A stretch of DNA of 58,377 nt from Cellulosimicrobium arenosum (GTDB taxonomy: Bacteria > Actinomycetota > Actinomycetes > Actinomycetales > Cellulomonadaceae). Below are positions 16,285 through 25,439 of this stretch, piece by piece; position 1 is the stretch's first letter; every line of letters starts with the position of its first letter. The notes under the pieces are model-generated. The model had not been told where the DNA came from. It saw nothing but the letters and a program-made list of their open reading frames with translations, and made no database searches. The translations under genes and the position numbers were made by a program. Where the stretch lies: the NCBI RefSeq assembly GCF_014837295.1, contig NZ_JACYHB010000018.1:1-58377 (forward strand). Direction: 5' to 3'.

Positions 16285-17313
16285 GTGAGCGAGACGCCCC
16301 TGCTGGTCCGTGACGTGCCCGAGGAGGCGCTCCTCGCCCGGATCTTCCCGCTGCTCCCCGGAGCACCCACGACGATCGTCGGTCCCGGCGACGACTGTGC
16401 CGTCGTCGCGGCACCGGACGGGCGCTACGTGGTCTCGACCGACGTCCTCGTCGAGGACCGGCACTTCCGCCGCCGCTGGTCCTCCGGGTACGACGTCGGG
16501 TGGCGCGCCGCGATGCAGAACCTCGCCGACGTGGCCGCGATGGGCGCTCGGCCTGCCGCGCTCGTGGTCTCGCTCGTCATGCCGGGCAACCTGCCCGTCG
16601 AGTGGGTGACCGGGCTCGCGCGAGGGCTCGCCGCGGCCTGCACGCCCTCGGGCGCCGCCGTCGTGGGGGGAGACCTGTCCGGTGGCGACCAGGTGGTCGT
16701 GGCGGTGACGGTCCACGGCGACCTCGAGGGCCGGGAGCCGGTGCTCCGCTCGGGTGCGCGCCCCGGGGACGTCGTCGCGCTCGCCGGGACGTTGGGCCGC
16801 TCGGCGGCGGGTCTCGCGCTGCTCGACGCCGGCCGGTCCGACGACGGGCTCACGGCGACGTACCTGCGCCCCGACCCCCCGATCGCCGCCGGTCCGCGTG
16901 CGGCGGACGGCGGTGCCACGGCGATGCTGGACGTGTCGGACGGGTTGCTGCGCGACGCCGGTCGGATGGCGCGTGCGAGCGGAGCACGCATCGACGTGTC
17001 GTCCGCGGCGCTCGCGACCGACCGTGACGCGTTGCGGGACGCCGCGCGGATCGTCGCGCCGGGAGGGGACGACCCGCAGCTCGAGGTCCGGAGCGAGGAC
17101 GAAGTGCGCACGCTCCTCGACGCCTGGGTGCTCGCCGGGGGAGAGGATCACGGGCTGCTCGCCACGTTCCCTGCCGGGATCGAGCTGCCCCGGGGCTTCC
17201 GCACGATCGGCGTCGTGCACGGCGCCGGGGCGCAGGGGGACGCGGCCGCAGCAGTCACCGTCGACGGGGAGTCCCTCCGGACGGGCACCGGCTGGGACCA
17301 CTTCAGGGGATGA
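16285..17313 (+). CDS. thiL: Thiamine-monophosphate kinase
   Basis: A 342-residue PurM-like kinase that phosphorylates thiamine monophosphate to the coenzyme thiamine diphosphate. VGPGDDCAVV (near residue 32) and the following STDVLVEDRHFRR hold Mg-ATP ligands, QNLADVAAMGARP is the family-specific helix, GGDLSGGD binds Mg, and MLDVSDGLLRDAGRMA lies in the C-terminal lobe. Start GTG at 16285 has no ribosome-binding site and is preceded by a -10-like TAGGGT. No thiamine riboswitch is visible upstream. Confidence 0.95.
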   Translation: MSETPLLVRDVPEEALLARIFPLLPGAPTTIVGPGDDCAVVAAPDGRYVVSTDVLVEDRHFRRRWSSGYDVGWRAAMQNLADVAAMGARPAALVVSLVMPGNLPVEWVTGLARGLAAACTPSGAAVVGGDLSGGDQVVVAVTVHGDLEGREPVLRSGARPGDVVALAGTLGRSAAGLALLDAGRSDDGLTATYLRPDPPIAAGPRAADGGATAMLDVSDGLLRDAGRMARASGARIDVSSAALATDRDALRDAARIVAPGGDDPQLEVRSEDEVRTLLDAWVLAGGEDHGLLATFPAGIELPRGFRTIGVVHGAGAQGDAAAAVTVDGESLRTGTGWDHFRG

Positions 17314-17333
17314 CGCCCGGCCTGCCGGACGGC

Positions 17334-17355
17334 CCGGTCGGCACACCGACCCCGG
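17334..17355. terminator. Weak hairpin between convergent genes
   Basis: CCGGTCGG and CCGACC(cc)GG flank the loop CACA between the thiL and acetyltransferase stop codons. The stem is short with a bulge, so termination activity is uncertain. Confidence 0.35.
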
Positions 17356-17361
17356 AACGGG

Positions 17362-17877
17362 TCAGTCCCGGCGGTAGCGCACCATCGTGAGGTCCGTGCC
17401 GCCGATGTCGTCACGACGCTCCACCCCGTCCGGGGCGAAGCCGTGCCGACGGTAGAAGTGGCGCGCCCGCGTGGCGTCGGCGAGCACCCAGAGCGTCACC
17501 GTGACACCGGGCCGGACCTCGGCCAGCAGCGTGCGCATCAGGTCGCGTGCCACGCCGCGGCCCCACGACTCGGGGTCGAGGTAGATGGCGTAGATCTCGA
17601 GGTCACGGGGCTCGGCGTCCTCGTCGCGGCTCGGTCCGAGCGTGGCGAAACCGATCGTGCGCCCGTCGGCGTCCGCGAGCCACGTGTGCGACCCCGTCGC
17701 CGTCAGGCTCTCGACCCAGTGCTTCTCGCGCTGGCCGACGTCCAGCGACGCCAGGTACGCGTCGGGCACGATCCCGGCGTAGGCCCCGCGCCAGGACGCG
17801 ACGTGGACCGCGGCGATCGCGCTCGCGTCCGCGGGCTCGGCCGGGCGGATCGTGACCTCGCTGAGTTCCGTCACCAT
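17362..17877 (-). CDS. GNAT-family N-acetyltransferase
   Basis: A 171-residue acetyltransferase. TIRPAEPADASAIAAVHVASWRGAY is the usual first strand-helix of this class, and YLDPESWGRGVARDLMRTLL contains the acetyl-CoA pyrophosphate loop (x-x-GRG-x-A). ATG at 17877 has GGGAGG eight bases upstream. It lies downstream of rpmB on the same strand but beyond a strong terminator, so it is probably a separate unit. Substrate unknown. Confidence 0.88.
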   Translation of the reverse strand: MVTELSEVTIRPAEPADASAIAAVHVASWRGAYAGIVPDAYLASLDVGQREKHWVESLTATGSHTWLADADGRTIGFATLGPSRDEDAEPRDLEIYAIYLDPESWGRGVARDLMRTLLAEVRPGVTVTLWVLADATRARHFYRRHGFAPDGVERRDDIGGTDLTMVRYRRD

Positions 17878-17979
17878 GGACAAAGCCTCCCACCGGCCGG
17901 CCGATCCGCAAAACCGCTTCGTCCCGATCTCCAGAAGATCTCCGCACCGCGGACGCCGCCGACGCAGGGAGCACGACGA

Positions 17980-18009
17980 AGCGCCCGTCGGGATCTCCCG
18001 ACGGGCGCT
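17980..18009 (-). terminator. rpmB terminator
   Basis: A perfect 14-base stem (AGCGCCCGTCGGGA and complement) with a two-base loop, extendable by four pairs past a bulged A, lies 23 bases beyond the rpmB stop codon. Confidence 0.85.
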
Positions 18010-18032
18010 CGTCCTGACATGTCGCTCGCTGC

Positions 18033-18224
18033 TCAGGCGGGGCGCGTCACCTTGCCGGCCTTGAGGCACGAGGTGCACACGTTGAGTCGCTTGGGCGTGC
18101 TTCCCACCACCGCACGGACGCGCTGGATGTTGGGGTTCCAGCGTCGCTTGGTGCGGATGTGGGAGTGCGAGACACTGTGCCCGAAGCCCGGGCCCTTGCC
18201 GCAGACGTCGCAGTTGGCAGCCAC
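18033..18224 (-). CDS. rpmB: 50S ribosomal protein L28
   Basis: A 63-residue bL28. MAANCDVCGKGPGFGHSVSH and VCTSCLKAGKV carry two CxxC pairs, so this is the zinc-binding (C+) form; many actinobacteria also have a zinc-free, Zur-controlled copy, not seen here. GTG at 18224 follows AGGAG. The gene stands alone with its own promoter and terminator. Confidence 0.97.
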   Translation of the reverse strand: MAANCDVCGKGPGFGHSVSHSHIRTKRRWNPNIQRVRAVVGSTPKRLNVCTSCLKAGKVTRPA

Positions 18225-18326
18225 GGTTTCTCCTGATCGTCGTGCACGTCGCGCAGGCAGCGGCGACGTCGTGAATGGTCTGGGGGTGGTCGACCCGGCG
18301 CGCAGCGCGACCCGGGCAACCTCGTC

Positions 18327-18355
18327 AGGGTATCCGATCGGCGTCCCCTGCTCAA
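18327..18355 (-). promoter_or_regulatory. rpmB promoter
   Basis: Minus-strand -35 TTGAGC (18350-18355) and -10 TACCCT (18327-18332) are 17 bases apart, giving a leader of roughly 95 bases before the GTG at 18224. Confidence 0.65.
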
Positions 18356-18360
18356 GTACG

Positions 18361-18412
18361 CGTGCCGGACCGTGGCCGGACCGTGGCCGGACCGTGCCGG
18401 ACCGTGCCGGAC
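18361..18412. repeat. Five tandem 10/11-base units
   Basis: Units CGTGCCGGAC (18361, 18393, 18403) and CGTGGCCGGAC (18371, 18382) form a direct array just upstream of the rpmB promoter, in the 339-base gap between rpmB and the fakA-like gene. The rest of the gap, 18413-18563, holds GC-rich imperfect repeats and a -10-like TACGGT at 18485-18490; no gene is seen. Confidence 0.85.
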
Positions 18413-18563
18413 CGGGCGAGCAGGTCCCGGGCAGGTCTCGGGCACGTCCCGAGCGTTCCCCGGCGCCGAGAGGTCTGTCCGGGCTACGGTATGGCAGCAG
18501 ACGAGCGGGTGGTGCGCCGACCACGACGGACGCCCGGACGCGGTACGAAGGGGCAGGGACGAC

Positions 18564-20357
18564 GTGAGCGAAGCGGTACCGACGATCGACGCCGTCGTCG
18601 TCGCCGCCTGGCTGCGGCGCGCCACGGACGCGCTGGGGACCGTGCGCCACGAGATCGACCGGATCAACGTCTTCCCCGTCTCGGACGCCGACACCGGCAC
18701 GAACATGTACCTGACGCTGGTCGACGCCCTCGAGGCGATCGAGGGTCCGGGGGCCGAGGACCCGGTCGGCAGCGAGGGCCCGGCAGGTGCCGACCGCGCG
18801 GAGGGGGCGGGCGCCGCGGACGAGGTTCCGCCGGGGCTCGGCGTCGTCCTCGCGCGCGCCGCCCGGGGTGCTCTCGTCGGTGCCCGGGGGAACTCCGGGG
18901 TCATTCTCAGCGAGTACCTGCGGGGTCTGGCGGTCGCGCTCGCCCAGGCGTCCGACGCCGACGGCGCGGCGCTCGCCCGCGCCCTGGCCGAGGCGTCCCG
19001 CAGCGCACGGCGGGCCGTCGCTCGGCCCGTGCCCGGGACCGTGCTCACTGCGGCCGACGCCGTCGCCACGGCCGCGGCGGGCATCGTCCTGGGCGCGGAC
19101 CGCCTGCGCGAGCGGTCGCCCGGCGCGCCGGCCCCCGTCGTCCCGGTCGGGCCCGTCGTCGTGGCGGCGCGCCGGGCCGCGCGCGCCGCGGCGGAGCGCA
19201 GCCCGGACGAGCTGGACGTCCTGGCCCGGTCCCAGGTGCTCGACGCCGGCGCGGTCGGCCTCGTGGTGCTGCTCGGTGCGCTCGACGAGGTGGTGCACGG
19301 AGGGTCCGGCGACGCCGTGTCGGAGGTGCGCGCCATGATCTCCGGCATGGACGTCGTCACCGCCCGCCCGGCCGGCCCGGCCGCGGGTGCTCGCGCCCTG
19401 CCCGGGTCGCACGACGATCCCGGTGCGGGAGAGTTCGAGGTCATGTTCGTCCTCGACCCGGCGCGGGTGCGGCCGACGGGCCCCGTGCGCGTACCCGCGG
19501 TCGACGCGCTGCGCGCCGCCCTCGACACGCTCGGCGAGTCGGTCGTCGTCGTCGGGGGAGGGGCGGTCCGGGGACCGGGTCCGGGCGCGGTCGCGACCGG
19601 CGGCGTCTGGCAGGCGCACGTCCACACGGACGACCCGCTGGCCGCCGTCGCCGCCGGTCGCCGCGCCGCACGAGCGCTCGCGGGCGACCCGGGGGCGATG
19701 CGCCACGTGCGTGTCCGCCACCTCGCCGTCCCCACGGCGGCGGGGCCGGGCGACGGTGCGGGGTCGACGGGACTGGTCGCGGTCACCGGCGCGCCCGGGC
19801 TCGTCGCCGACCTCGCGCGCGCGGGCGCCGTGGTGCTCGTGTGCTCCCCGGAGGTGCCACTCGGCATCGGGGCGCTGCGCCGCGCCGTCGTGGACACCGG
19901 GTCGTCGAGCGTCGTGGTCCTGCCCGGCCGTCCGGTCGAGGAGTCGACGGTCGTGGCGCTGGACGAGTCGGCGCGCTCGCACGGCGTCGGTCGCGTCGAG
20001 GTCCTCGCCACCCCGACCGACGTGCACGTCGTGCTCGCGCTGGCGGCCGGCCACCTCCTGGACCCGGGCGCCACCCTGGCGGCCCGGGTGAGCGCGATGC
20101 GCGACGCCGTCGCGCACGGGCGTGTCGTGGAGCTCGACCTCCGAGCGGGCCAGGACCAGCGCCCCGACGTCGCGGGGCTGGTCCGCGACCTCGTCGGCGC
20201 CGGGGGGATGCTGACCGTGGTGCCCGACGACGGCGCCGCGCCCGACCTGGTCGCGTCCTTCGCGTCGGTGGCCGGGGACGTCGGCGCGGAGTGCGTCGTC
20301 CTGCCGTCCGGGCGGGACGGGACCCGGGCCCTCGTCGGGGCCGAGGGGCCGGTATGA
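18564..20357 (+). CDS. DAK2/DegV-like protein of the YloV/FakA family
   Basis: A 597-residue protein. The N-terminal DhaL (DAK2) domain has the ATP/Mg motif NVFPVSDADTGTNMYLTL near residues 37-54 and ARGNSGVILSEYLRG. The middle and C-terminal parts match the FakA architecture, including the GGAVRGPG...WQAHVHTDDPLAAV stretch and the C-terminal DegV-like region. FakA phosphorylates fatty acids bound to FakB; whether this actinobacterial member does so is inferred. The gene immediately precedes recG with a 4-base overlap, as yloV does in many Gram-positive bacteria. GTG 18564 is chosen for its position and a GGGG-rich upstream site; longer frames lack homology. Confidence 0.85.
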   Translation: MSEAVPTIDAVVVAAWLRRATDALGTVRHEIDRINVFPVSDADTGTNMYLTLVDALEAIEGPGAEDPVGSEGPAGADRAEGAGAADEVPPGLGVVLARAARGALVGARGNSGVILSEYLRGLAVALAQASDADGAALARALAEASRSARRAVARPVPGTVLTAADAVATAAAGIVLGADRLRERSPGAPAPVVPVGPVVVAARRAARAAAERSPDELDVLARSQVLDAGAVGLVVLLGALDEVVHGGSGDAVSEVRAMISGMDVVTARPAGPAAGARALPGSHDDPGAGEFEVMFVLDPARVRPTGPVRVPAVDALRAALDTLGESVVVVGGGAVRGPGPGAVATGGVWQAHVHTDDPLAAVAAGRRAARALAGDPGAMRHVRVRHLAVPTAAGPGDGAGSTGLVAVTGAPGLVADLARAGAVVLVCSPEVPLGIGALRRAVVDTGSSSVVVLPGRPVEESTVVALDESARSHGVGRVEVLATPTDVHVVLALAAGHLLDPGATLAARVSAMRDAVAHGRVVELDLRAGQDQRPDVAGLVRDLVGAGGMLTVVPDDGAAPDLVASFASVAGDVGAECVVLPSGRDGTRALVGAEGPV

Positions 20358-22636
20358 CCGCCCGTCTGGACGAGCCGCTGCGGCGTGCGCTCGGGACGCG
20401 CAGCGCGAACGCGCTCGAGAAGCTGGGGGTGCGGACGGTCGGCGAGCTGCTGCAGCACTACCCGCGCCGCTACGGCGACCCGGGCCGCCTGACCGACCTC
20501 GGCGGGCTCGCGCTCGGTGAGCACGTGACGATCGTCGCTCAGGTGCAGCACGCCACGGTGCGTCGGATGCGCAACCGGCCGGGCGCGATCCTCGAGGCGG
20601 TCGTCACCGACGGGCCACGCCAGCTCTCGCTCACCTTCTTCGCGAAGCATCCCGGTGCACTGCGCTACCACGAGGACCGGCTGACGCCCGGACGGCTCGG
20701 ACTGTTCACCGGGGTCGTGGGCGACTACCGGGGGTCCCGCCAGCTCGCGCACCCGGACTACAAGATCATCGGGATGGACGACGACGCCGACGACGCCGAG
20801 AGCGCTGTCCTGGAGGCGAGCCGACCCATCCCCATCTACCCGGCGAGCGCGAGCATCCCGAGCTGGAAGATCCAGCCGGCGGTGCGGACGGTCCTCGATC
20901 CGTTGCGCGAGCAGGACGTGCCGGACCCTCTGCCCGAGTCCGTGCGGACGCGGCACGGGCTGGGAACGCGGCTGCAGGCGCTGCGCGACGTGCACGAGCC
21001 GTACGACGAGCAGCAGTGGCGCCGCGGGCGGGACCGGCTGCGTCTCGAGGAGGCGTTCGTGCTCCAGGCGGCGCTCGCGGTGCGGCGCGCGCGGGCGGAC
21101 GCCGAGCCGGCGACGGCCCGCGCGCCGCGCGGCGTGGACGATCCCGGGATCCTCGCCGCGTTCGACGCGTCGCTGCCCTTCACGCTGACCGGCGGCCAGC
21201 GGGAGGTGGGCGAGCAGGTCGCCGAGGACCTCGCGCGCTCGCGTCCGATGCAGCGTCTCCTGCAGGGCGAGGTCGGCTCGGGCAAGACGGTCGTGGCCCT
21301 GCGCGCGATGCTGCAGGTGGTCGACTCGGGCGGGCAGGCCGCATTCCTGGCGCCCACCGAGGTGCTCGCGGCGCAGCACGCCCGCACGCTGCGGGCCCTG
21401 CTGGGACCCCTCGCCGAGGGCGGTTTGCTCGGTGGCGCCGAGGAGGGGACGCGGGTCGCGCTCCTGACGGGAACGCTCGGGGCTGCGGCGCGCAAGGAGG
21501 CGCTGCTCGACGCCGCGAGCGGCGCGGCCGGGATCGTCGTCGGCACGCACGCACTGCTGTCCGAGAACGTCCAGTTCGCCGACCTCGGGCTCGTGGTCGT
21601 CGACGAGCAGCACCGGTTCGGCGTCGAGCAGCGGGACGCGTTGCGGGCGAAGGCGCGCACGAGCCCGCACCTGCTCGTCATGACGGCGACCCCGATCCCG
21701 CGCACGGTCGCGATGACCGTCTTCGGAGACCTGGAGACGTCGGCCCTGACCGAGATCCCCGCCGGCCGCGCGGGGATCACGACCCACGTGGTGCCGGCAG
21801 CCAACGAGGCGTGGACGCGGCGCACCTGGGAGCGGGTGCGCGAGGAGGTCGCCGCCGGGCACCGCGCGTACGTCGTGTGCGCGCGGATCCATCCCGACGA
21901 CCCCGACACCGCAGACCGCTCGACGGGTCGGGGAGCGGCGGGCGGGTCCGACGACTTCGACGAGCTGCCCGACTTTCTTCTCGAGCAGGGCGAGGCCGAG
22001 GGCGAGCGTCCCGACCGGGTCCCGCTGCGCGCGGTGCTCGAGGTCGCCGAGGAGCTGCGGGGCTCCGCGGCGCTCGCGGGCGTCGAGATCGGGATCCTGC
22101 ACGGGCAGATGCCCGCCGCGGACAAGGACGCCGCCATGTCGCGCTTCGCCTCCGGGGAGGTGCCCGTGCTCGTCTCGACGACGGTCGTCGAGGTCGGGGT
22201 CGACGTGCCCGAGGCGACGGTCATGGTGGTTCACGACGCCGACCGCTTCGGCATCTCCCAGCTCCACCAGCTGCGAGGCCGGGTCGGTCGTGGCACCGCA
22301 CCCGGGCTGTGCCTGCTGGTGTCCACTGCGGCGCCCGGCACCCCCGCCGCGACCCGGCTCGACACGCTCGCGCGCACGACCGACGGCTTCGAGCTCGCGG
22401 CCGTCGACCTGGAGCTGCGGAGCGAGGGCGACGTGCTGGGCGCCGCGCAGTCGGGCCGTGCCAGCTCGCTGCGCCTCCTGCGCGTCGTCAAGGACGCGGA
22501 CGTGATCGCGACGGCGCGCGTGGACGCGACCGAGGTGGTGGCGGACGATCCCGGGCTCGCGTCGCACGACGCGCTGCGGGACGCGATCGACGAGCAGCTC
22601 GACCCGCAGCGCGAGGAGTTTCTCGAGCGCGCGTGA
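20354..22636 (+). CDS. recG: ATP-dependent DNA helicase RecG
   Basis: A 760-residue branch-migration helicase for stalled forks and recombination. The N-terminal wedge (OB) domain covers about residues 50-180, helicase motif I is GEVGSGKTVV near 310, motif II is the DEQH box VVVDEQHRFGVEQR, motif III is MTATPIPRT, and the C-terminal motifs include GILHGQM and the QLHQLRGRVGRG motif VI. The ATG at 20354 overlaps the upstream stop. A Ser/Gly-rich insert (TGRGAAGGSDDFDELPDF) follows the second RecA-like domain's first strand. Confidence 0.96.
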   Translation: MTARLDEPLRRALGTRSANALEKLGVRTVGELLQHYPRRYGDPGRLTDLGGLALGEHVTIVAQVQHATVRRMRNRPGAILEAVVTDGPRQLSLTFFAKHPGALRYHEDRLTPGRLGLFTGVVGDYRGSRQLAHPDYKIIGMDDDADDAESAVLEASRPIPIYPASASIPSWKIQPAVRTVLDPLREQDVPDPLPESVRTRHGLGTRLQALRDVHEPYDEQQWRRGRDRLRLEEAFVLQAALAVRRARADAEPATARAPRGVDDPGILAAFDASLPFTLTGGQREVGEQVAEDLARSRPMQRLLQGEVGSGKTVVALRAMLQVVDSGGQAAFLAPTEVLAAQHARTLRALLGPLAEGGLLGGAEEGTRVALLTGTLGAAARKEALLDAASGAAGIVVGTHALLSENVQFADLGLVVVDEQHRFGVEQRDALRAKARTSPHLLVMTATPIPRTVAMTVFGDLETSALTEIPAGRAGITTHVVPAANEAWTRRTWERVREEVAAGHRAYVVCARIHPDDPDTADRSTGRGAAGGSDDFDELPDFLLEQGEAEGERPDRVPLRAVLEVAEELRGSAALAGVEIGILHGQMPAADKDAAMSRFASGEVPVLVSTTVVEVGVDVPEATVMVVHDADRFGISQLHQLRGRVGRGTAPGLCLLVSTAAPGTPAATRLDTLARTTDGFELAAVDLELRSEGDVLGAAQSGRASSLRLLRVVKDADVIATARVDATEVVADDPGLASHDALRDAIDEQLDPQREEFLERA

Positions 22637-22697
22637 CTAGGCTGGGCCGGTCACGGCACGAGCAGCTGGTGACCCGCGCGAGACGAGGAGCCGTACC

Positions 22698-23342
22698 GTG
22701 ACCAGGATCGTCGCCGGACACGTGGGCGGACGCACTCTCCACGTCCCCCCGCGCGGCACCCGTCCCACGAGCGAGCGCGTGCGCGAGGCGGTCTTCTCGC
22801 GCCTCGAGCACCTCGGGGCGGTCGAGGACGCGCGGGTGCTCGACCTGTTCGCCGGCTCGGGCGCGCTCGGGCTGGAGGCGGCGAGCCGCGGCGCCCGGCA
22901 CGTGACTCTCGTGGACAGCGCCCGCGTCGCGGCCGACGTCGCGCGCCGCAACGTGGCCGCGCTCGGTCTGCTCGAGGTGCAGGTGGTGCAGCAGTCGGCG
23001 GAGTCGTTCGTCGCCGGCACCGGAACCGGCACCGGCTCGGCCCCGGGGTATCACCTCGTCCTCGTGGATCCGCCCTACGATCTCGAGCCCGCGTCGCTCG
23101 ACCGGCTCCTCGGCATGCTCGCCCGTCCGGGGTTCCTCGACCCTGCGGCCGTCGTCGTGGTCGAGCGCTCGACCCGCACCCCCGAGCCGGTGTGGCCCGG
23201 CGGCTGGGAGACCTTGGCGCACAAGGACTACGGCGAGACCGCCGTGTTCTTCGTCGGCCCCGTGGTCGACGGCCCGGACGGGGCACCCGAGGCCGACGCC
23301 GAGGACGCCCCGGTCTCTGGTGGCCCCGGCCGCGACACCTGA
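22698..23342 (+). CDS. rsmD: 16S rRNA (guanine966-N2)-methyltransferase
   Basis: A 214-residue methyltransferase. RIVAGHVGGRTLHVPPRGTRPTSERVREAVF is the RsmD N-terminus, VLDLFAGSGALGLEAASRGA is the SAM-binding motif and VLVDPPYDL is the catalytic DPPY. It modifies 16S rRNA during 30S assembly. GTG 22698 follows GAGGAG. The last 25 residues form an acidic tail. It is followed 46 bases later by coaD, the usual pairing. Confidence 0.95.
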   Translation: MTRIVAGHVGGRTLHVPPRGTRPTSERVREAVFSRLEHLGAVEDARVLDLFAGSGALGLEAASRGARHVTLVDSARVAADVARRNVAALGLLEVQVVQQSAESFVAGTGTGTGSAPGYHLVLVDPPYDLEPASLDRLLGMLARPGFLDPAAVVVVERSTRTPEPVWPGGWETLAHKDYGETAVFFVGPVVDGPDGAPEADAEDAPVSGGPGRDT

Positions 23343-23376
23343 GCCGGCCTGCCCCGGTCGACGGCGTCCGGTGTAC

Positions 23377-23382
23377 TACCGT
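23377..23382 (+). promoter_or_regulatory. -10 element of coaD
   Basis: TACCGT lies 6 bases before the coaD GTG; the gene has no ribosome-binding site, so a leaderless message is likely. Confidence 0.45.
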
Positions 23383-23388
23383 GACGAC

Positions 23389-23892
23389 GTGACCACCGCA
23401 GTCTGTCCCGGGTCGTTCGACCCGATCACCCTGGGCCATCTCGACATCGTCCGCCGCGCGGCGTCGCTGTTCGACGACGTCGTCGTCGCGGTGGCGCACA
23501 ACGCGGCGAAGGACGCGCTCCTGGGTCCCGACGAACGTGTCGTCCTGGCTCGCAGCGCCGTGAGCGCGGCGGGGCTCGAGAACGTCCGGGTCGACGTCGT
23601 GCCCGGCCTCCTGGTGGACTTCTGCCGGTCCGTCGGCGCGACGGTCGTCGTGAAGGGGCTCCGCGGGGGAGCGGACTACGACGCCGAGCTGCCGATGGCG
23701 CTCATGAACCGGCACCTCGCGGGCGTCGAGACGGTGTTCGTCGCCGGGGACGTCGCCCTGGCGCACGTCGCGTCGTCGCTCGTGAAGGACGTGGCACGCC
23801 ACGGCGGACCGGTGGACGACCTCGTCCCGGACGGCACCGGCGACGCGGTGCGCGCGGCGCTCGCTCGCCGCGCGACGGGAGCACGGCGATGA
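23389..23892 (+). CDS. coaD: Pantetheine-phosphate adenylyltransferase
   Basis: A 167-residue nucleotidyltransferase for the fourth step of coenzyme A synthesis. CPGSFDPITLGHLDI holds the (T/H)xGH motif; the family's RGLR-like site appears as VKGLRGGADYDAELPMALMNR, and SSLVKDVA near the C-terminus is also conserved. GTG 23389 gives the exact family N-terminus. Confidence 0.96.
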   Translation: MTTAVCPGSFDPITLGHLDIVRRAASLFDDVVVAVAHNAAKDALLGPDERVVLARSAVSAAGLENVRVDVVPGLLVDFCRSVGATVVVKGLRGGADYDAELPMALMNRHLAGVETVFVAGDVALAHVASSLVKDVARHGGPVDDLVPDGTGDAVRAALARRATGARR

Positions 23893-24491
23893 GCACGCGG
23901 ACCACCACGACCGGAAGGACAGGGCCCATGACCGACACCCACGGGACCGGGCGCGACGACCACGAGCAGGACGGCGGCGCGCCGCTGCACGCGATCCTCG
24001 ACGACCTCGCCCACCTCGTCGAGTCGGCGAAGGCGATCCCGATGTCCTCGTCCGTGCGGCTGCACCGCGAGGACGCGCTGGCCCTCGTCGACGAGCTGCG
24101 GGCAGCCCTGCCGGAGCAGCTCGCGCACGCGGACGAGGTGCTCGCCGAGGCGGACCGGGTCCTGCAGGACGCGCGGCGCCAGGCCGAGGACGTCGTGACC
24201 ACGGCACGCGCCCGGGCGATCGAGCTCGTCCAGGCAGAGCAGGTCGTGGTCCAGGCGGAGTCGCGTGCGCGCGAGATCGTCGACGAGGCACGGGAACGGG
24301 CCGCCGAGCTGCGTCGCGACGCCGACGACTACTGCGACCGGCGGCTCTCCGACTTCGAGACGGACCTCGGCGGGGTGCTGGCGCAGGTCCGGGCGGGCCG
24401 GGCGAAGCTCGCGGACCGGCTGGACGGCACGCAGCCGGCGTCGGCGGTGTTCCCACCCGTCCGGGACCAGGAGCCGCAGCAGGAACGCTAG
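23889..24491 (+). CDS. Coiled-coil protein, DivIVA/ATP-synthase-b-like
   Basis: A 200-residue hydrophilic protein. Residues about 30-75 form a compact segment LHAILDDLAHLVESAKAIPMSSSV with the look of a DivIVA-type N-terminus, and about 80-175 are a long Ala/Glu/Arg coiled coil. No membrane segment or catalytic motif. The ATG at 23889 overlaps the coaD stop; ATG 23928, with GGAAGGA upstream, is an equally good start. A homologue downstream of coaD is common in actinobacteria, and a role in cell-wall or division scaffolding is a guess. Confidence 0.75.
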   Translation: MSTRTTTTGRTGPMTDTHGTGRDDHEQDGGAPLHAILDDLAHLVESAKAIPMSSSVRLHREDALALVDELRAALPEQLAHADEVLAEADRVLQDARRQAEDVVTTARARAIELVQAEQVVVQAESRAREIVDEARERAAELRRDADDYCDRRLSDFETDLGGVLAQVRAGRAKLADRLDGTQPASAVFPPVRDQEPQQER

Positions 24492-24550
24492 CTGCCGGGT
24501 CGTGCCGGGTCGTGCGTCACGCGGGTTGGCGTGCGTGTGCCTCGGTGGCG

Positions 24551-24556
24551 TAAGAT
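24551..24556 (+). promoter_or_regulatory. -10 element of the yceD gene
   Basis: TAAGAT lies 6 bases before a TTG codon at 24563; a weak -35 TTGGCG is at 24526-24531 with a long 19-base spacer. The geometry supports the unusual TTG start. Confidence 0.5.
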
Positions 24557-24562
24557 CGACCG

Positions 24563-25237
24563 TTGGCCCGCGCCGCGCGCGGCCACCCTGTGCGGACCGT
24601 ACGGAGATCCGAACCCGGTCCACCCCATCCGACTGCCATCCTGGAGCGCGCCATCACTGCGGACAAGACGTCGCCGCTCGTGCTCGACACGCACGAGCTC
24701 GATCGACGACCAGGCTCGATGCGTGCGGTCCGGCGGACCGTGCCCGCGCCGGCCGACCTCGGCACTGCCGTGATCGGTATTCCCGAGGGCAGCGAGCTCG
24801 AGCTCGACCTGCGGCTCGAGTCCGTCATGGAGGGCGTCCTGATCTCCGGGACCGCCACCGCGACGGCCGTGGGGGAGTGCGTGCGGTGCCTCGACACGGT
24901 GACCGAGTCCGTGCGGGTCGACCTCGGCGAGCTGTTCGCCTATCCCGAGCGGGCCAAGGCGGCGCACGACTCGGGAGACGACCTCGAGGATGCCGAGGAC
25001 GTCTACGATCTCGATGACGACCGCGCCGACCTGGAGCCCGCGCTACGGGATTCGGTCGTCACTGCACTACCATTCAGTCCGGTGTGCCGTGCGGACTGCC
25101 CGGGACTGTGCTCCGAGTGCGGGGCTCGCCTGGCGGACGACCCGACGCACGCCCATGAACTTGCCGACCCTCGGTGGTCGGCGCTGGAGAGCATGTTCGA
25201 CTCCTCGAACGTGTCCGACGAGACGAAAGAGAGCTAG
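24563..25237 (+). CDS. YceD/DUF177 family protein
   Basis: A 224-residue protein of the family encoded just before rpmF in most bacteria, implicated in 23S rRNA or ribosome assembly. [18 protein letters not shown] is the actinobacterial N-terminal motif, the CVRCL (about 112-116) and [13 protein letters not shown] (about 174-186) cysteine motifs suggest metal binding. Start TTG 24563 is supported by the -10 element spacing; the GTG at 24593 is the alternative and would remove ten residues. Three bases separate its stop from rpmF. Confidence 0.85.
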   Translation: MARAARGHPVRTVRRSEPGPPHPTAILERAITADKTSPLVLDTHELDRRPGSMRAVRRTVPAPADLGTAVIGIPEGSELELDLRLESVMEGVLISGTATATAVGECVRCLDTVTESVRVDLGELFAYPERAKAAHDSGDDLEDAEDVYDLDDDRADLEPALRDSVVTALPFSPVCRADCPGLCSECGARLADDPTHAHELADPRWSALESMFDSSNVSDETKES

Positions 25238-25239
25238 CC

Positions 25240-25434
25240 GTGGCTGTTCCGAAGCGCAAGATGTCGCGCAGCAACACCCGTGCGCGTCGTTCGCAGTGGA
25301 AGACGACCGCCGCGAACCTCACCACCTGCCCGCAGTGCAAGGGCGACAAGCTGGCGCACGCCGCGTGCCCCACGTGCGGCACGTACAAGGGCCGCCAGTA
25401 CGCCGAGGCGCTGCGCTCCGAGCACGCAGGCTGA
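25240..25434 (+). CDS. rpmF: 50S ribosomal protein L32
   Basis: A 64-residue bL32. [20 protein letters not shown] is the invariant N-terminus and [18 protein letters not shown] is an intact zinc ribbon (C+ form). GTG 25240 follows AGAGAG. Confidence 0.97.
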   Translation: MAVPKRKMSRSNTRARRSQWKTTAANLTTCPQCKGDKLAHAACPTCGTYKGRQYAEALRSEHAG

Positions 25435-25439
25435 GGCGC

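Noticed and set aside
18047-22567. A 1.5-kb-residue-scale open frame antisense to fakA and recG
   Set aside because: Same shadow effect; no domain, no start signal, and it covers two well-supported genes on the other strand.
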